Shown here one piece after another: positions 27,379-35,514 of a stretch of DNA of 64,000 bases (position 1 is the stretch's first letter; every line of letters begins with the position of its first letter). Position numbers and translations under genes: made by a program. The stretch is taken from assembly GCF_001547525.1 (NCBI RefSeq), contig NZ_CM003768.1, positions 2,542,001 through 2,606,000 on the forward strand. Reading direction: 5' to 3'. Source of the DNA: Burkholderia anthina. GTDB lineage: Bacteria > Pseudomonadota > Gammaproteobacteria > Burkholderiales > Burkholderiaceae. The notes under the pieces were generated by a model. That model did no database searches. It worked only from the letters and a program-made list of their open reading frames with translations, and was not told the origin of the DNA.

Positions 27379-29042
27379 GCATGCGGTCAATCAAGGCGAT
27401 CGGACTCGTCTGGATCGCAATGCCGATCGTGGTGTTCGGCGGTGCATGGGCACTCGCGGGGCTGCCGGATTGGCTGAGCGCGCTATGCATCGGATCGGCT
27501 GTCGCGCTCGCGCTGTGGGTCGTCACATGGTACGAGCGCCGGCATCCGGCAGCGGCTCCCGCCGAATCCGCCGTGGAGGATATCGGCGGCACCGCGCGCG
27601 AACTCGACGTGATCGTCGTCGTCGGGCCCTACGCCGCCGCGCTGTTCCCGCGCGAGGGCGGGCGCGCCACGATCAGGCGCGACGATCGGGCGGTGTGGCT
27701 GCTGGCCGATACGCCAGCGCGGCTCAACGATGTGATGACGCAAGTCAAGGCGGCGCGAGGGCGTTTCCCGGACGCCGCGCTGCTGCCCGTGGTACCGGAG
27801 GGCGACGACGAAAGCGTGTTGCGCAGGGAGTTTGCGCAATGGCGCATTGCGCTGCAGGCAGCGTACTGCCATCCCGAATGCGTGCTGCCGTGTCATGTCG
27901 CGGTATACGCATGTCTGGGGCCGGGCGAGGGCGGCGCGCCGCAAACGCGATGGTTTGGCGATTCGCTCGAGTTCGACGCGCCGCGCCTCAAGAACGCGAT
28001 CGGCGTTTCAGACCGGTTGCCGGCGATCCGTGGCCAACTTGCCGAGTCGCGGCATGCCGATGCGGCGGGCCGGGGCGCTCTGGGGCTCGCGGTATTCGAA
28101 TGGCTCGACGAGGCGGCGTTGCTGTCGTCGATTTCCGCGCTGTCGAATACCGTGCCGTTTGCGTTGCAGGGTGCGTCGCTGGCGGACATCGACCACACGC
28201 CCGTTCGGCCGGGCGCGTGGACGCGCTGGTTGATCGCGAAAACCGGCCTGCAGCCACGCGTGACGAAGCCGGTCGCGGGCCCGCTTCCGTTGCCGCGCAT
28301 TCAGGCATCGGCGTCCGTATCGGCGGGTACGGCCGGGCGACTGCCCGCGCCGTCGCCGGTCGACCGGCGGGCATGGCCGCTTGCCTCCCACGTGCTGCTG
28401 TCAAGCGCGACGGCCGTGACGCTGGCCGTGGTGATATCGGGTGCAGTGAATTATCGGCTCGTCGAGCGGATCGCGGGCGACCTGTCTACCTATTGGAGCA
28501 CGCCGTCCGTTCGCATCACCGCATCGATCGACTCGTTCGAGCGGCTGCGCGCGGCGCGCGACGAGGTGGCGCGCAATTTGCGCGACGGCGCGCCGTTCGG
28601 CGCGGGATGGGGGCTATATCCGGGGCGTGCGCTGCTGCCTCGCGTCGACGTGGCGCTGGCGGCCTACCGGCCGCCGCTCACGACCGTGGAGATCGATAGC
28701 CTTTCGCTGTTTCCAAGCGGCAAGGCGACGTTTTCCCCCGCGCACGCGCATCGTGAACTCGCACATGTGCTTCGGTTGATCCGGGAGAATCCGGACCAGC
28801 GCGTGCTGATCGAAGGGCATGCGGACAGCGAGGGCTCATCCGACGCGAATCTTCGGCTATCCGAGGCGCGGGCGCGCGCGATTCGCGATTGGCTTGTCGC
28901 CGAAGGCGGATTGCCGGTCACGCGTTTCGCGATTCAGGGAATGGGCGACGTCCGCCCGATCGCGGACAACCGGAGTGAAGCGGGCCGGGCACTGAACCGG
29001 CGCGTCGACATTTCGCTGATTCCGGACGGCCTGCGCCGCTGA
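27375..29042 (+). CDS. Type VI secretion-associated OmpA-family membrane protein
   Basis: A 555-residue inner-membrane protein. Two hydrophobic segments lie near the N-terminus (about 10-30 and 35-52), a cytoplasmic domain covers about 65-340, a third membrane segment sits at about 350-370 (VLLSSATAVTLAVVISGAV), and the periplasmic part ends in an OmpA/MotB peptidoglycan-binding domain (about 440-555) with EGHADSEGSSDANLRLSEAR and GRALNRRVDISLIP. The start ATG at 27375 overlaps the DotU-like stop. Together the two genes look like a split TssL, perhaps an accessory membrane anchor. Confidence 0.82.
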   Translation: MSMRSIKAIGLVWIAMPIVVFGGAWALAGLPDWLSALCIGSAVALALWVVTWYERRHPAAAPAESAVEDIGGTARELDVIVVVGPYAAALFPREGGRATIRRDDRAVWLLADTPARLNDVMTQVKAARGRFPDAALLPVVPEGDDESVLRREFAQWRIALQAAYCHPECVLPCHVAVYACLGPGEGGAPQTRWFGDSLEFDAPRLKNAIGVSDRLPAIRGQLAESRHADAAGRGALGLAVFEWLDEAALLSSISALSNTVPFALQGASLADIDHTPVRPGAWTRWLIAKTGLQPRVTKPVAGPLPLPRIQASASVSAGTAGRLPAPSPVDRRAWPLASHVLLSSATAVTLAVVISGAVNYRLVERIAGDLSTYWSTPSVRITASIDSFERLRAARDEVARNLRDGAPFGAGWGLYPGRALLPRVDVALAAYRPPLTTVEIDSLSLFPSGKATFSPAHAHRELAHVLRLIRENPDQRVLIEGHADSEGSSDANLRLSEARARAIRDWLVAEGGLPVTRFAIQGMGDVRPIADNRSEAGRALNRRVDISLIPDGLRR

Positions 29043-29398
29043 GTGCGCGGTGACGCGCTCGACACGGTAGCGCATTGCATCATCGCTGTGACGATCCATA
29101 CGGCCGGGGCGGTGCTTGCTCCGCCGCGTGGCAACGACTCGTCCAGGCACGCCCCATAGCCATTCCAGATAGGGATTCATCTCAGCCGAATGCGGCGTTT
29201 TCAATTCGTCGCTTTATTGAGATTAGAGATTTTTTGGATATTTCGTATATCTCCAATTATCGGCAATTAAGTTAGTACTGGTCCTATATAACGGCGCCGA
29301 CGAGTGTCTTAAGATGCCCGGAGTTTACGCTGAAAGGGCGAAACGGACGAGCATTCGCTCATTGATTTTTTCCCAATCTGAATTCATCTGGAAAGTTT
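29043..29398. other. Intergenic promoter region upstream of tssB
   Basis: No gene is supported in these 356 bases. From about 29190 the sequence is strongly AT-rich against its surroundings. It contains an imperfect palindrome TTGGA...TCCAA (29234-29256) and, just downstream, the shared element at 29275-29315. The leader before the tssB ATG would be about 75 bases. No terminator for the preceding gene was recognised. Confidence 0.5.
29275..29315 (+). promoter_or_regulatory. Shared surface-regulon promoter element before the tssB operon
   Basis: GTACTGGTCCTATAT (29275-29289) matches the pilin 15-mer at 13 of 15 positions and is followed after exactly 20 bases by TAAGAT (29310-29315), identical in hexamer and spacing to the pilin copy. 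The predicted start near 29322 fits a 77-base leader to tssB. Confidence 0.6.
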
Positions 29399-29935
29399 AT
29401 GGCCATATCCAGCAGTGCACAGAAATTCATTGCGCGAAATCGTGCTCCGCGCGTCCAGATCGAGTACGACGTCGAAATCTACGGCTCCGAAAAGAAGGTC
29501 GAGCTGCCGTTCGTGATGGGCGTGCTCGCCGATCTGTCCGGCAAGCCCCTGGAGTCGTTGCCGGCCGTCGGCGATCGGAAGTTCTACAACATCGACATCG
29601 ACAACTTCGACGAGCGGATGAAGGCGATGAAGCCCCGCGTCGCGTTCTCGGTCCCGAATACGCTGTCCGGCGACGGCCAGCTGATGGTCGACATCACGTT
29701 CGAAAGCATGGACGACTTTTCTCCGGCGGCGATTGCGAGAAATGTCGACGCGCTGTCGCAGTTGCTCGACGCGCGCACGCAGCTCGCCAATCTGCAGACC
29801 TACATGGACGGCAAGTCGGGTGCGGAAAATCTTGTCAGCAAGGTGCTGAAGGATCCGGCGCTGCTGAGCGCGCTCGCCAAGGCACCCAAGCCCGAAGCAC
29901 GGAAGCCGGACGCTCGGGAACCGCAAGAGCAGTGA
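29399..29935 (+). CDS. tssB: T6SS contractile sheath small subunit TssB
   Basis: A 178-residue sheath subunit that pairs with TssC to build the contractile tube in the cytoplasm. The N-terminus SSAQKFIARNRAPRVQIEYD and the conserved stretch ELPFVMGVLADLSG are typical. The segment NLQTYMDGKSGAENLVSKVL near residues 126-145 is the sheath-interacting C-terminal helix region. A charged Pro/Lys/Glu tail ends the protein. GGAAAG precedes the ATG. tssC follows after 48 bases. Confidence 0.95.
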   Translation: MAISSSAQKFIARNRAPRVQIEYDVEIYGSEKKVELPFVMGVLADLSGKPLESLPAVGDRKFYNIDIDNFDERMKAMKPRVAFSVPNTLSGDGQLMVDITFESMDDFSPAAIARNVDALSQLLDARTQLANLQTYMDGKSGAENLVSKVLKDPALLSALAKAPKPEARKPDAREPQEQ

Positions 29936-29983
29936 CGCGGCCCTGGACGCTCAACCACGATCTAACACAGGTAAAGGTAAAAA

Positions 29984-31483
29984 ATGGCTGTACGTGAATC
30001 GCAGGCGCGCGCTGCCGAGGCGCAGCTCGGCGCCCAATCGGATTTCAATGCACTGTTGTCGCGCGAGTTCAAGCCCAAGACGGAGCAGGCGCGCGAGGCG
30101 GTGGAATCCGCCGTCAAGACGCTCGCCGAGCAGGCGCTGGCCAATTCGGTGACGATGTCCGACGATGCCTACAAGAGCATCGAGGCGATCATCGGCGAGA
30201 TCGATCGCAAGTTGTCGGAACAGATCAACCTGATCCTGCACCACGACGATTTCCAGAAGCTGGAAAGCGCGTGGCGCGGGCTGCATCATCTCGTGACGAA
30301 CACGGAAACCGACGAGAAGCTGAAAATCCGCTTCATGGACGTGTCGAAGGAAGATCTGCGTCGCACGATGAAACGCTACAAGGGCGTGGCCTGGGATCAA
30401 AGCCCGTTCTTCAAGCAAATCTACGAAGAGGAGTACGGTCAGCTGGGCGGCGAGCCGTATGGCTGTCTCGTCGCCGACTATTACTTCGACCACACGCCTC
30501 CGGACGTCGATCTGCTGGCGTCGATCGGCAAGGTCGCCGCGGCCGCGCATGCGCCGTTCATCACCGGCGCGTCGCCGTCCGTGCTGCAGATGGATTCGTG
30601 GCAGGAACTCGCGAACCCGCGCGATCTGACCAAGATCTTCACGCAGAACCTCGAGTACGCACCGTGGAACTCGCTGCGCAATTCCGAAGACTCGCGCTAC
30701 ATCGGTCTGGCCATGCCGCGCTTCCTCGCGCGCCTGCCGTACGGCATCCGCACCAATCCCGTCGACGAGTTCGATTTCGAGGAGTCGACCGACGGATCGG
30801 ACCACCGCAAATACGCGTGGGCCAACGCCGCATATGCGATGGCCGTGAACATCAATCGCTCGTTCAAGCACTACGGCTGGTGCACGCTGATTCGTGGCGT
30901 CGAGAGCGGTGGCGTGGTCGAGAATCTGCCGTGCCATACGTTCCCGACCGACGATGGCGGCATCGACATGAAGTGCCCGACCGAGATCGCGATTTCCGAT
31001 CGCCGTGAGGCGGAGCTTTCGAAGAACGGCTTCATTCCGCTGATTCATCGCAAGAATACCGATTACGCGGCGTTCATCGGCGCGCAGTCGCTGCAGAAGC
31101 CTGCCGAGTACTACGATCCGGACGCGACGGCCAACGCGAACCTGTCCGCGCGTCTGCCGTATCTGTTTGCCTGCTCGCGTTTCGCGCACTACCTGAAGTG
31201 CATCGTGCGCGACAAGATCGGCTCGTTCAAGGAGCGCGACGAAATGCAGCAATGGCTCAACGAATGGATCATGTACTACGTCGACGCCGATCCCGCGAAC
31301 TCGTCGCAGGAAACCAAGGCGCGTCGTCCTTTGGCTGCTGCCGAGGTGGTCGTGGAAGAAGTCGAGGGCAACCCCGGCTACTACCAGGCGAAGTTCTTCC
31401 TGCGCCCGCACTTCCAGCTGGAAGGTCTGACGGTGTCGCTGCGACTCGTCGCAAAGCTTCCGTCGGTCAAGGCGGCCGCCTGA
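29984..31483 (+). CDS. tssC: T6SS contractile sheath large subunit TssC
   Basis: A 499-residue sheath subunit. The strongly conserved segment KLESAWRGLHHLV (about residues 88-100) is present, with GIRTNPVDEFDFEE and FKHYGWCTLIRGVESGG further on, and the C-terminal part EGNPGYYQAKFFLRPHFQLEGL as in other TssC proteins. ClpV disassembles the contracted TssBC sheath for reuse. The next gene, hcp, follows after 205 bases that hold two inverted repeats, so hcp may have its own expression control. Confidence 0.96.
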   Translation: MAVRESQARAAEAQLGAQSDFNALLSREFKPKTEQAREAVESAVKTLAEQALANSVTMSDDAYKSIEAIIGEIDRKLSEQINLILHHDDFQKLESAWRGLHHLVTNTETDEKLKIRFMDVSKEDLRRTMKRYKGVAWDQSPFFKQIYEEEYGQLGGEPYGCLVADYYFDHTPPDVDLLASIGKVAAAAHAPFITGASPSVLQMDSWQELANPRDLTKIFTQNLEYAPWNSLRNSEDSRYIGLAMPRFLARLPYGIRTNPVDEFDFEESTDGSDHRKYAWANAAYAMAVNINRSFKHYGWCTLIRGVESGGVVENLPCHTFPTDDGGIDMKCPTEIAISDRREAELSKNGFIPLIHRKNTDYAAFIGAQSLQKPAEYYDPDATANANLSARLPYLFACSRFAHYLKCIVRDKIGSFKERDEMQQWLNEWIMYYVDADPANSSQETKARRPLAAAEVVVEEVEGNPGYYQAKFFLRPHFQLEGLTVSLRLVAKLPSVKAAA

Positions 31484-31610
31484 TCGCGGCGAGCGATTGC
31501 CGCGGGGACGGTTGCTGATCGGCAAGCCCCAGCACGCGCGCTGACCGTCGCGTCGGCGACGTTCCTCGTCCCGCGTATTCCGATGTGATGTTTGACCCCG
31601 GGGGAGTGGT

Positions 31611-31639
31611 GATCAGGCGCTCCGTAAATAAACCTGATC
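31611..31639 (+). promoter_or_regulatory. Inverted repeat in the hcp leader
   Basis: GATCAGG (31611-31617) and CCTGATC (31633-31639) form a perfect 7-bp inverted repeat with 15 AT-rich bases between, 50 bases before the hcp ATG. A smaller hairpin CGTCGC-GTCG-GCGACG lies upstream at 31546-31561. Either could be an operator, or an RNA structure that stabilises hcp mRNA after processing. No -10/-35 pair was clear. Confidence 0.35.
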
Positions 31640-31688
31640 GCAAAGTTAGTTGTACAAAAAATTCAACCAAGACGTAAGGAGTGATGCC

Positions 31689-32171
31689 ATGGCACACGAC
31701 ATTTTCCTCAAGATCAACGGAATCGACGGCGAATCCAAGGATGCTACTCACCATGACGAAATCGAGGTCTTGAGCTGGTCGTGGAACGTAGCGCAGCAAT
31801 CGAACATGCACCTGGGCTCCGGCGGCGGGGCGGGCCGCGCGACCGTCGACGATCTGCAGTTCGAACACTACATCGATCGTGCGAGCCCGAACCTGATTCA
31901 GTACTGTCTGCTGGGCAAGCACATCGATCAGGCGAAGCTCACGGTGCGCAAGGCCGGCGGCAATCCGCTCGAATACATCATGTTGACGATGAATGACGTG
32001 CTGGTGACGCAGGTGAGCCCGGCTGGCGTCGCGGCCGACGAATCGCGTCCGCGCGAGATCGTTCGCCTGTCGTTCTCGCGCCTGAAGCAGGAATACGTCG
32101 TGCAGAACGCGCAAGGCGGCAGCGGCGGTGCGATCACGGCGACGTTCGACATCAAGCGGAACGCGGCGTAA
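31689..32171 (+). CDS. hcp: T6SS inner tube protein Hcp (TssD)
   Basis: A 160-residue Hcp whose hexamer rings stack into the secreted tube and can carry effectors. It starts MAHDIFLKINGIDGES and contains HHDEIEVLSWSWNVAQ and KAGGNPLEYIMLTMNDV, core Hcp motifs; it ends ITATFDIKRNAA. The ATG at 31689 has AAGGAG upstream; the frame is open 39 bases further but without a ribosome-binding site. The length is standard with no extra C-terminal toxin. It follows tssC and precedes tssJ. Confidence 0.96.
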   Translation: MAHDIFLKINGIDGESKDATHHDEIEVLSWSWNVAQQSNMHLGSGGGAGRATVDDLQFEHYIDRASPNLIQYCLLGKHIDQAKLTVRKAGGNPLEYIMLTMNDVLVTQVSPAGVAADESRPREIVRLSFSRLKQEYVVQNAQGGSGGAITATFDIKRNAA

Positions 32172-32305
32172 GCGTCGACGCCCGTAGTTCAGGGCGATGC
32201 CGCCTGTGCTTGCGCGGGCGGCATCGCAAGCCGTTGACCAAGGCGTCTTCGCGATGCGTGGGGGCCTCGGTCAACGGCTGCCCCGGGTACGACAGGATCT
32301 TCCCT

Positions 32306-32848
32306 ATGTTTTCTCGATTTCCGCCAGGTATGGCGACGCGCCGCAATGCACTGAAAGGTATCGCGGCCGGACTGACATTTCTGTCGCTTGCTGCGTGCGG
32401 AGGGGTGCCGTCGCGGAAGGATCTGGCCGCGTCGCTGAATCTGAAGATCAAGGTGAGCGATGGCGTCAATCCGGACGAGCTCGGGCGGCCGGCGCCGATC
32501 ATGGTGCGGATCTATGAATTGAAGTCGGCCTATACGTTCGACAACGCCGACTTCTTCTCGCTGCAGAACGACAGCAAGAAGGTGCTGGGCGAAGACGCGA
32601 TCGTGATCGACGAGTTCGTGCTGCGCCCCGGCGACGTCCGGGATATTCGCCGGCGTATCAATAGCGCGACGACCGCGATCGGCGTGCTGGCCGGATACCG
32701 CGAGCTGGGCAAATCGGTGTGGCGCGGCACGTATCGCTTGCCGCCGCCGCCGGAGGAAGCATGGCTTCGGGTGTTGACGGCGCGTACAAAAATCAAATTG
32801 AACGTGGATATCGGCCAGCGGGCCGTTCTGGTAACTGAATTGGATTGA
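32306..32848 (+). CDS. tssJ: T6SS outer-membrane lipoprotein TssJ
   Basis: A 180-residue lipoprotein. The start at 32306 (MFSRFPPGMATRRNALKG...) has AGGA eight bases upstream; the internal ATG at 32330 is an alternative. The lipobox is SLAAC with Cys at about residue 31, after the hydrophobic stretch GIAAGLTFL. The mature beta-sandwich contains PAPIMVRIYELKSAYTFDNA and ends RAVLVTELD, typical of TssJ, which binds the periplasmic end of TssM and anchors the membrane complex. It lies one base before tssK. Confidence 0.93.
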   Translation: MFSRFPPGMATRRNALKGIAAGLTFLSLAACGGVPSRKDLAASLNLKIKVSDGVNPDELGRPAPIMVRIYELKSAYTFDNADFFSLQNDSKKVLGEDAIVIDEFVLRPGDVRDIRRRINSATTAIGVLAGYRELGKSVWRGTYRLPPPPEEAWLRVLTARTKIKLNVDIGQRAVLVTELD

Positions 32849-32849
32849 C

Positions 32850-34199
32850 ATGAGTTGGCATAACAAGGTCGTGTGGAGCGAGGGTCTTTTCCTGCTGCCC
32901 CAGCTGTTCCAGCAACAAGAGCGCTATTTCGAACATTTCGCGCACAAGCGTTCCGCGCCGCTCAGCCCGTTCTTCTGGGGCTTCAGTCAGTTCGAGACCG
33001 ATCAGGAATCGCTTGCGTTCGGCAAGCTGGTGTTGAAGAGCGGTGCAGGCGTGTTTCCCGACGGGACGCCGTTCGACGTGCCGGCGCATGCGCCGCCGCC
33101 GCCGCCGTTGACGATCGTGCCCGAGCACCAGAACCAGGTCATCTATCTGGCTGTCCCGTTGCGGCAGCCCAATACCGAAGAGACGGTGTTCCGCGACGAG
33201 ACGGCGTCGCTGGCCCGCTATCTGGCGTTCGAAAACGAACTGCGGGACAGCAACACGATCGGCCAGGGGCCGAAGCCCGTGCAACTGGCGAACCTGCGCC
33301 TGCGGCTGCTGCCCGAAAAGGAACTGACGCAGTCGTGGATCGGCATCGCGCTGACGCGCATCAAGACCTTGCATGCGGACGGATCGGTGTCGCTGCACGT
33401 GACCGATCACATTCCGCCGGTCAGCCGGTACGGCGCCGATCCGCTGCTGCGCGAATGGGCGACGCAACTGCATGGCCTCACGAAGCTGCGAGCCGATGCG
33501 CTGGCCACCCGTCTGTCCGGTAGCGACGGGCGGGCGGGCGCGGCGGCGGAAGTCGCCGATTACCTGCTCCTGCAGGTACTGAATCGCTATGAACCGCTGC
33601 TCGAACATATCTGCCGGATTCGCGAGACGCCGCCGATGGTGTTCTATCGTGAACTCGCGATCATGGCGGGCGAGCTGTCGACGTTCGTGCGCCCGCAGAC
33701 GCGCCGTCCGCTCCCGACTCCCGGCTACGATCACGCACAACTGTATGCAAGCATCCGGCCGCTCGTGGAGGAGGTCCACTATCTGCTCAACCAGGTGCTG
33801 ATCCGCGGTGCGCAGCCGATTCCGCTTACCGAACAGCCGCACGGCATCCGCGTCGCGGCCGTGATGCCCGCGGAACTCTCCGGCTATTCGAGCCTTGTGC
33901 TGGCCGTCGGCGCGCAGATGTCGCCGGACGTGCTTCAGCAGCAATTCGCCGCGCAGACGAAGATCAGCCAGCCGCAGCGTTTGCCCGAGTTGATTCGTTC
34001 GCACCTTCCCGGGCTCACGATGGTGCCGCTGCCGGTGCCGCCGCGACAGATTCCGTTCAATTCGAGCTACATCTACTACGAGTTGTCGCGCAGCGGGCCG
34101 TTCTGGGAGCAGATCGCGCAGCAAGGCGGGCTCGCGATGCATATCGCCGGCCACTTCCCCGAACTGAAACTCGAACTGTGGGGAGTGCGCCATAAATGA
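32850..34199 (+). CDS. tssK: T6SS baseplate protein TssK
   Basis: A 449-residue trimeric baseplate protein linking the baseplate to the TssLM membrane complex. It begins MSWHNKVVWSEGLFLLPQLFQQQERYFE (in parts), the classical TssK N-terminal shoulder, and contains HGIRVAAVMPAELSGY; the C-terminal head ends LELWGVRHK. It overlaps tssL by four bases (ATGA). Its length equals that of characterised TssK proteins. Confidence 0.95.
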   Translation: MSWHNKVVWSEGLFLLPQLFQQQERYFEHFAHKRSAPLSPFFWGFSQFETDQESLAFGKLVLKSGAGVFPDGTPFDVPAHAPPPPPLTIVPEHQNQVIYLAVPLRQPNTEETVFRDETASLARYLAFENELRDSNTIGQGPKPVQLANLRLRLLPEKELTQSWIGIALTRIKTLHADGSVSLHVTDHIPPVSRYGADPLLREWATQLHGLTKLRADALATRLSGSDGRAGAAAEVADYLLLQVLNRYEPLLEHICRIRETPPMVFYRELAIMAGELSTFVRPQTRRPLPTPGYDHAQLYASIRPLVEEVHYLLNQVLIRGAQPIPLTEQPHGIRVAAVMPAELSGYSSLVLAVGAQMSPDVLQQQFAAQTKISQPQRLPELIRSHLPGLTMVPLPVPPRQIPFNSSYIYYELSRSGPFWEQIAQQGGLAMHIAGHFPELKLELWGVRHK

Positions 34200-35500
34200 A
34201 CTCCGGTACGTTCGATAAGGACGCGTTCGACTTTCTCGCGGGGGATTCCGGGACGGTGCTCGATCCGCAGAAGGAACGCGCCGGAGACGAAAGGCGTGCC
34301 GCGAGCGCACCCGTCGATCCTGGCGAGTTCGATGCGGTCGTGGATATTCAGCAGCGTCTCGACGAGGTGCGCGCAGCCGCGAATCCGCTGCTCGAGGCGG
34401 CGCGCCCGTTGCTCAGAATGCTCGCCGACATGCCGGCGACGCTCGATACGTCCGAAGCGGTGGAGGGGCTGAGGACGCTGCTCGTGCGCGAGGTCAACCT
34501 GTTTCAAAAGGTGTGCGACAAGGTCGATCTGCCGTGGAAGCACATGGCGGTCGTCCGCTACTGTCTGTGCACCGCGCTCGACGAGGCGGCCAACCGCACC
34601 AGCTGGGGCGGGAGCGGCGTATGGGCAGCACGGAGCCTGCTGATCACGTTCGAGGGCGAAGTCGACGGCGGCGAGAAGTTCTTCCTGTTGATCGGCCGGA
34701 TGGCGACCGATCCGCAGGAGTACGTCGATATCCTCGAAATCCTGTATCGCGTGCTCGGTCTCGGGTTCGAGGGCCGCTACAGCGTGATGGCCGATGGGCG
34801 CCGCTATCTGGAGCAGATTCGCCAGCGTCTGTGGACGCTCATCACCGGCGCGCGAGACGCGCTGCAGCCGGAGCTGTCGCCGCACTGGCGGGGGGCGCCG
34901 CCCGGCAAACTGCCGTTGCTGCGCAGCGTGCCGGCATGGGCGTCCGTCGCGCTCGCGGCGCTCCTTCTGTTCGGACTGTTCGTGTTCTACCAGTACCACC
35001 TGCTGACCGAGCGGCATCTGCTGGAGGCGCGCATTCTCGAGATCGGCAAGGAGCGGCTGGCGTCCGCGCCGCAGCGTCTGCGCCTGTCACAGCTGCTGAC
35101 GAACGAGATCGCGCGCGGCCTGCTGACCGTTGACGAAGACGACCGGCGCAGCGTCGTCGTGTTCAGGGGCGATTCGATGTTCGCGTCGGGCCAGAGCGTG
35201 GTGTTGCCTGAGATCGAGCCGATCCTGAACAAGGTCGCGAGCGAAGTGGCGCGCGTCGGCGGCAACGTGCTCGTGAGCGGGCATACCGACAACCAGCCCA
35301 TTCGTAGCGCGGCTTTCGCGAACAACCAGGTTCTGTCGGAAAAGCGCGCGGCGTTTGTCGCGCAAATCCTGCAACGGGACGGTACGCCCGCGGAGCGGAT
35401 TCGCGCGGTCGGCAAGGGTGACACGCAGCCGATCGGCGATAACGCGACGGCGGCCGGCAGAGCACTCAACCGTCGCGTCGAAATCATGGTCACCCCGTAG
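34196..35500 (+). CDS. tssL: T6SS inner-membrane protein TssL with C-terminal OmpA domain
   Basis: A 434-residue full-length TssL. The DotU domain (about residues 45-235) has the conserved YCLCTALDEAANRTSWGG and LLITFEGEVDGGEKFF. A membrane segment lies at about 243-265 (SVALAALLLFGLFVFYQYHL). The periplasmic OmpA/MotB domain (about 310-434) has SGHTDNQPIRSAAFANNQ and GRALNRRVEIMV, binding peptidoglycan. It is translationally coupled to tssK and 14 bases before tssM. Compare the second, split DotU/OmpA pair at 26677-29042. Confidence 0.95.
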   Translation: MNSGTFDKDAFDFLAGDSGTVLDPQKERAGDERRAASAPVDPGEFDAVVDIQQRLDEVRAAANPLLEAARPLLRMLADMPATLDTSEAVEGLRTLLVREVNLFQKVCDKVDLPWKHMAVVRYCLCTALDEAANRTSWGGSGVWAARSLLITFEGEVDGGEKFFLLIGRMATDPQEYVDILEILYRVLGLGFEGRYSVMADGRRYLEQIRQRLWTLITGARDALQPELSPHWRGAPPGKLPLLRSVPAWASVALAALLLFGLFVFYQYHLLTERHLLEARILEIGKERLASAPQRLRLSQLLTNEIARGLLTVDEDDRRSVVVFRGDSMFASGQSVVLPEIEPILNKVASEVARVGGNVLVSGHTDNQPIRSAAFANNQVLSEKRAAFVAQILQRDGTPAERIRAVGKGDTQPIGDNATAAGRALNRRVEIMVTP

Positions 35501-35514
35501 TACCGGAATTCAGC

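Noticed and set aside
29075..29275. 66-codon open frame upstream of tssB
   Set aside because: It runs through the AT-rich promoter region, has no good ribosome-binding site and no family features.
31592..31620. TTGACC as a -35 box for hcp
   Set aside because: No acceptable -10 hexamer follows at 16-18 bases.
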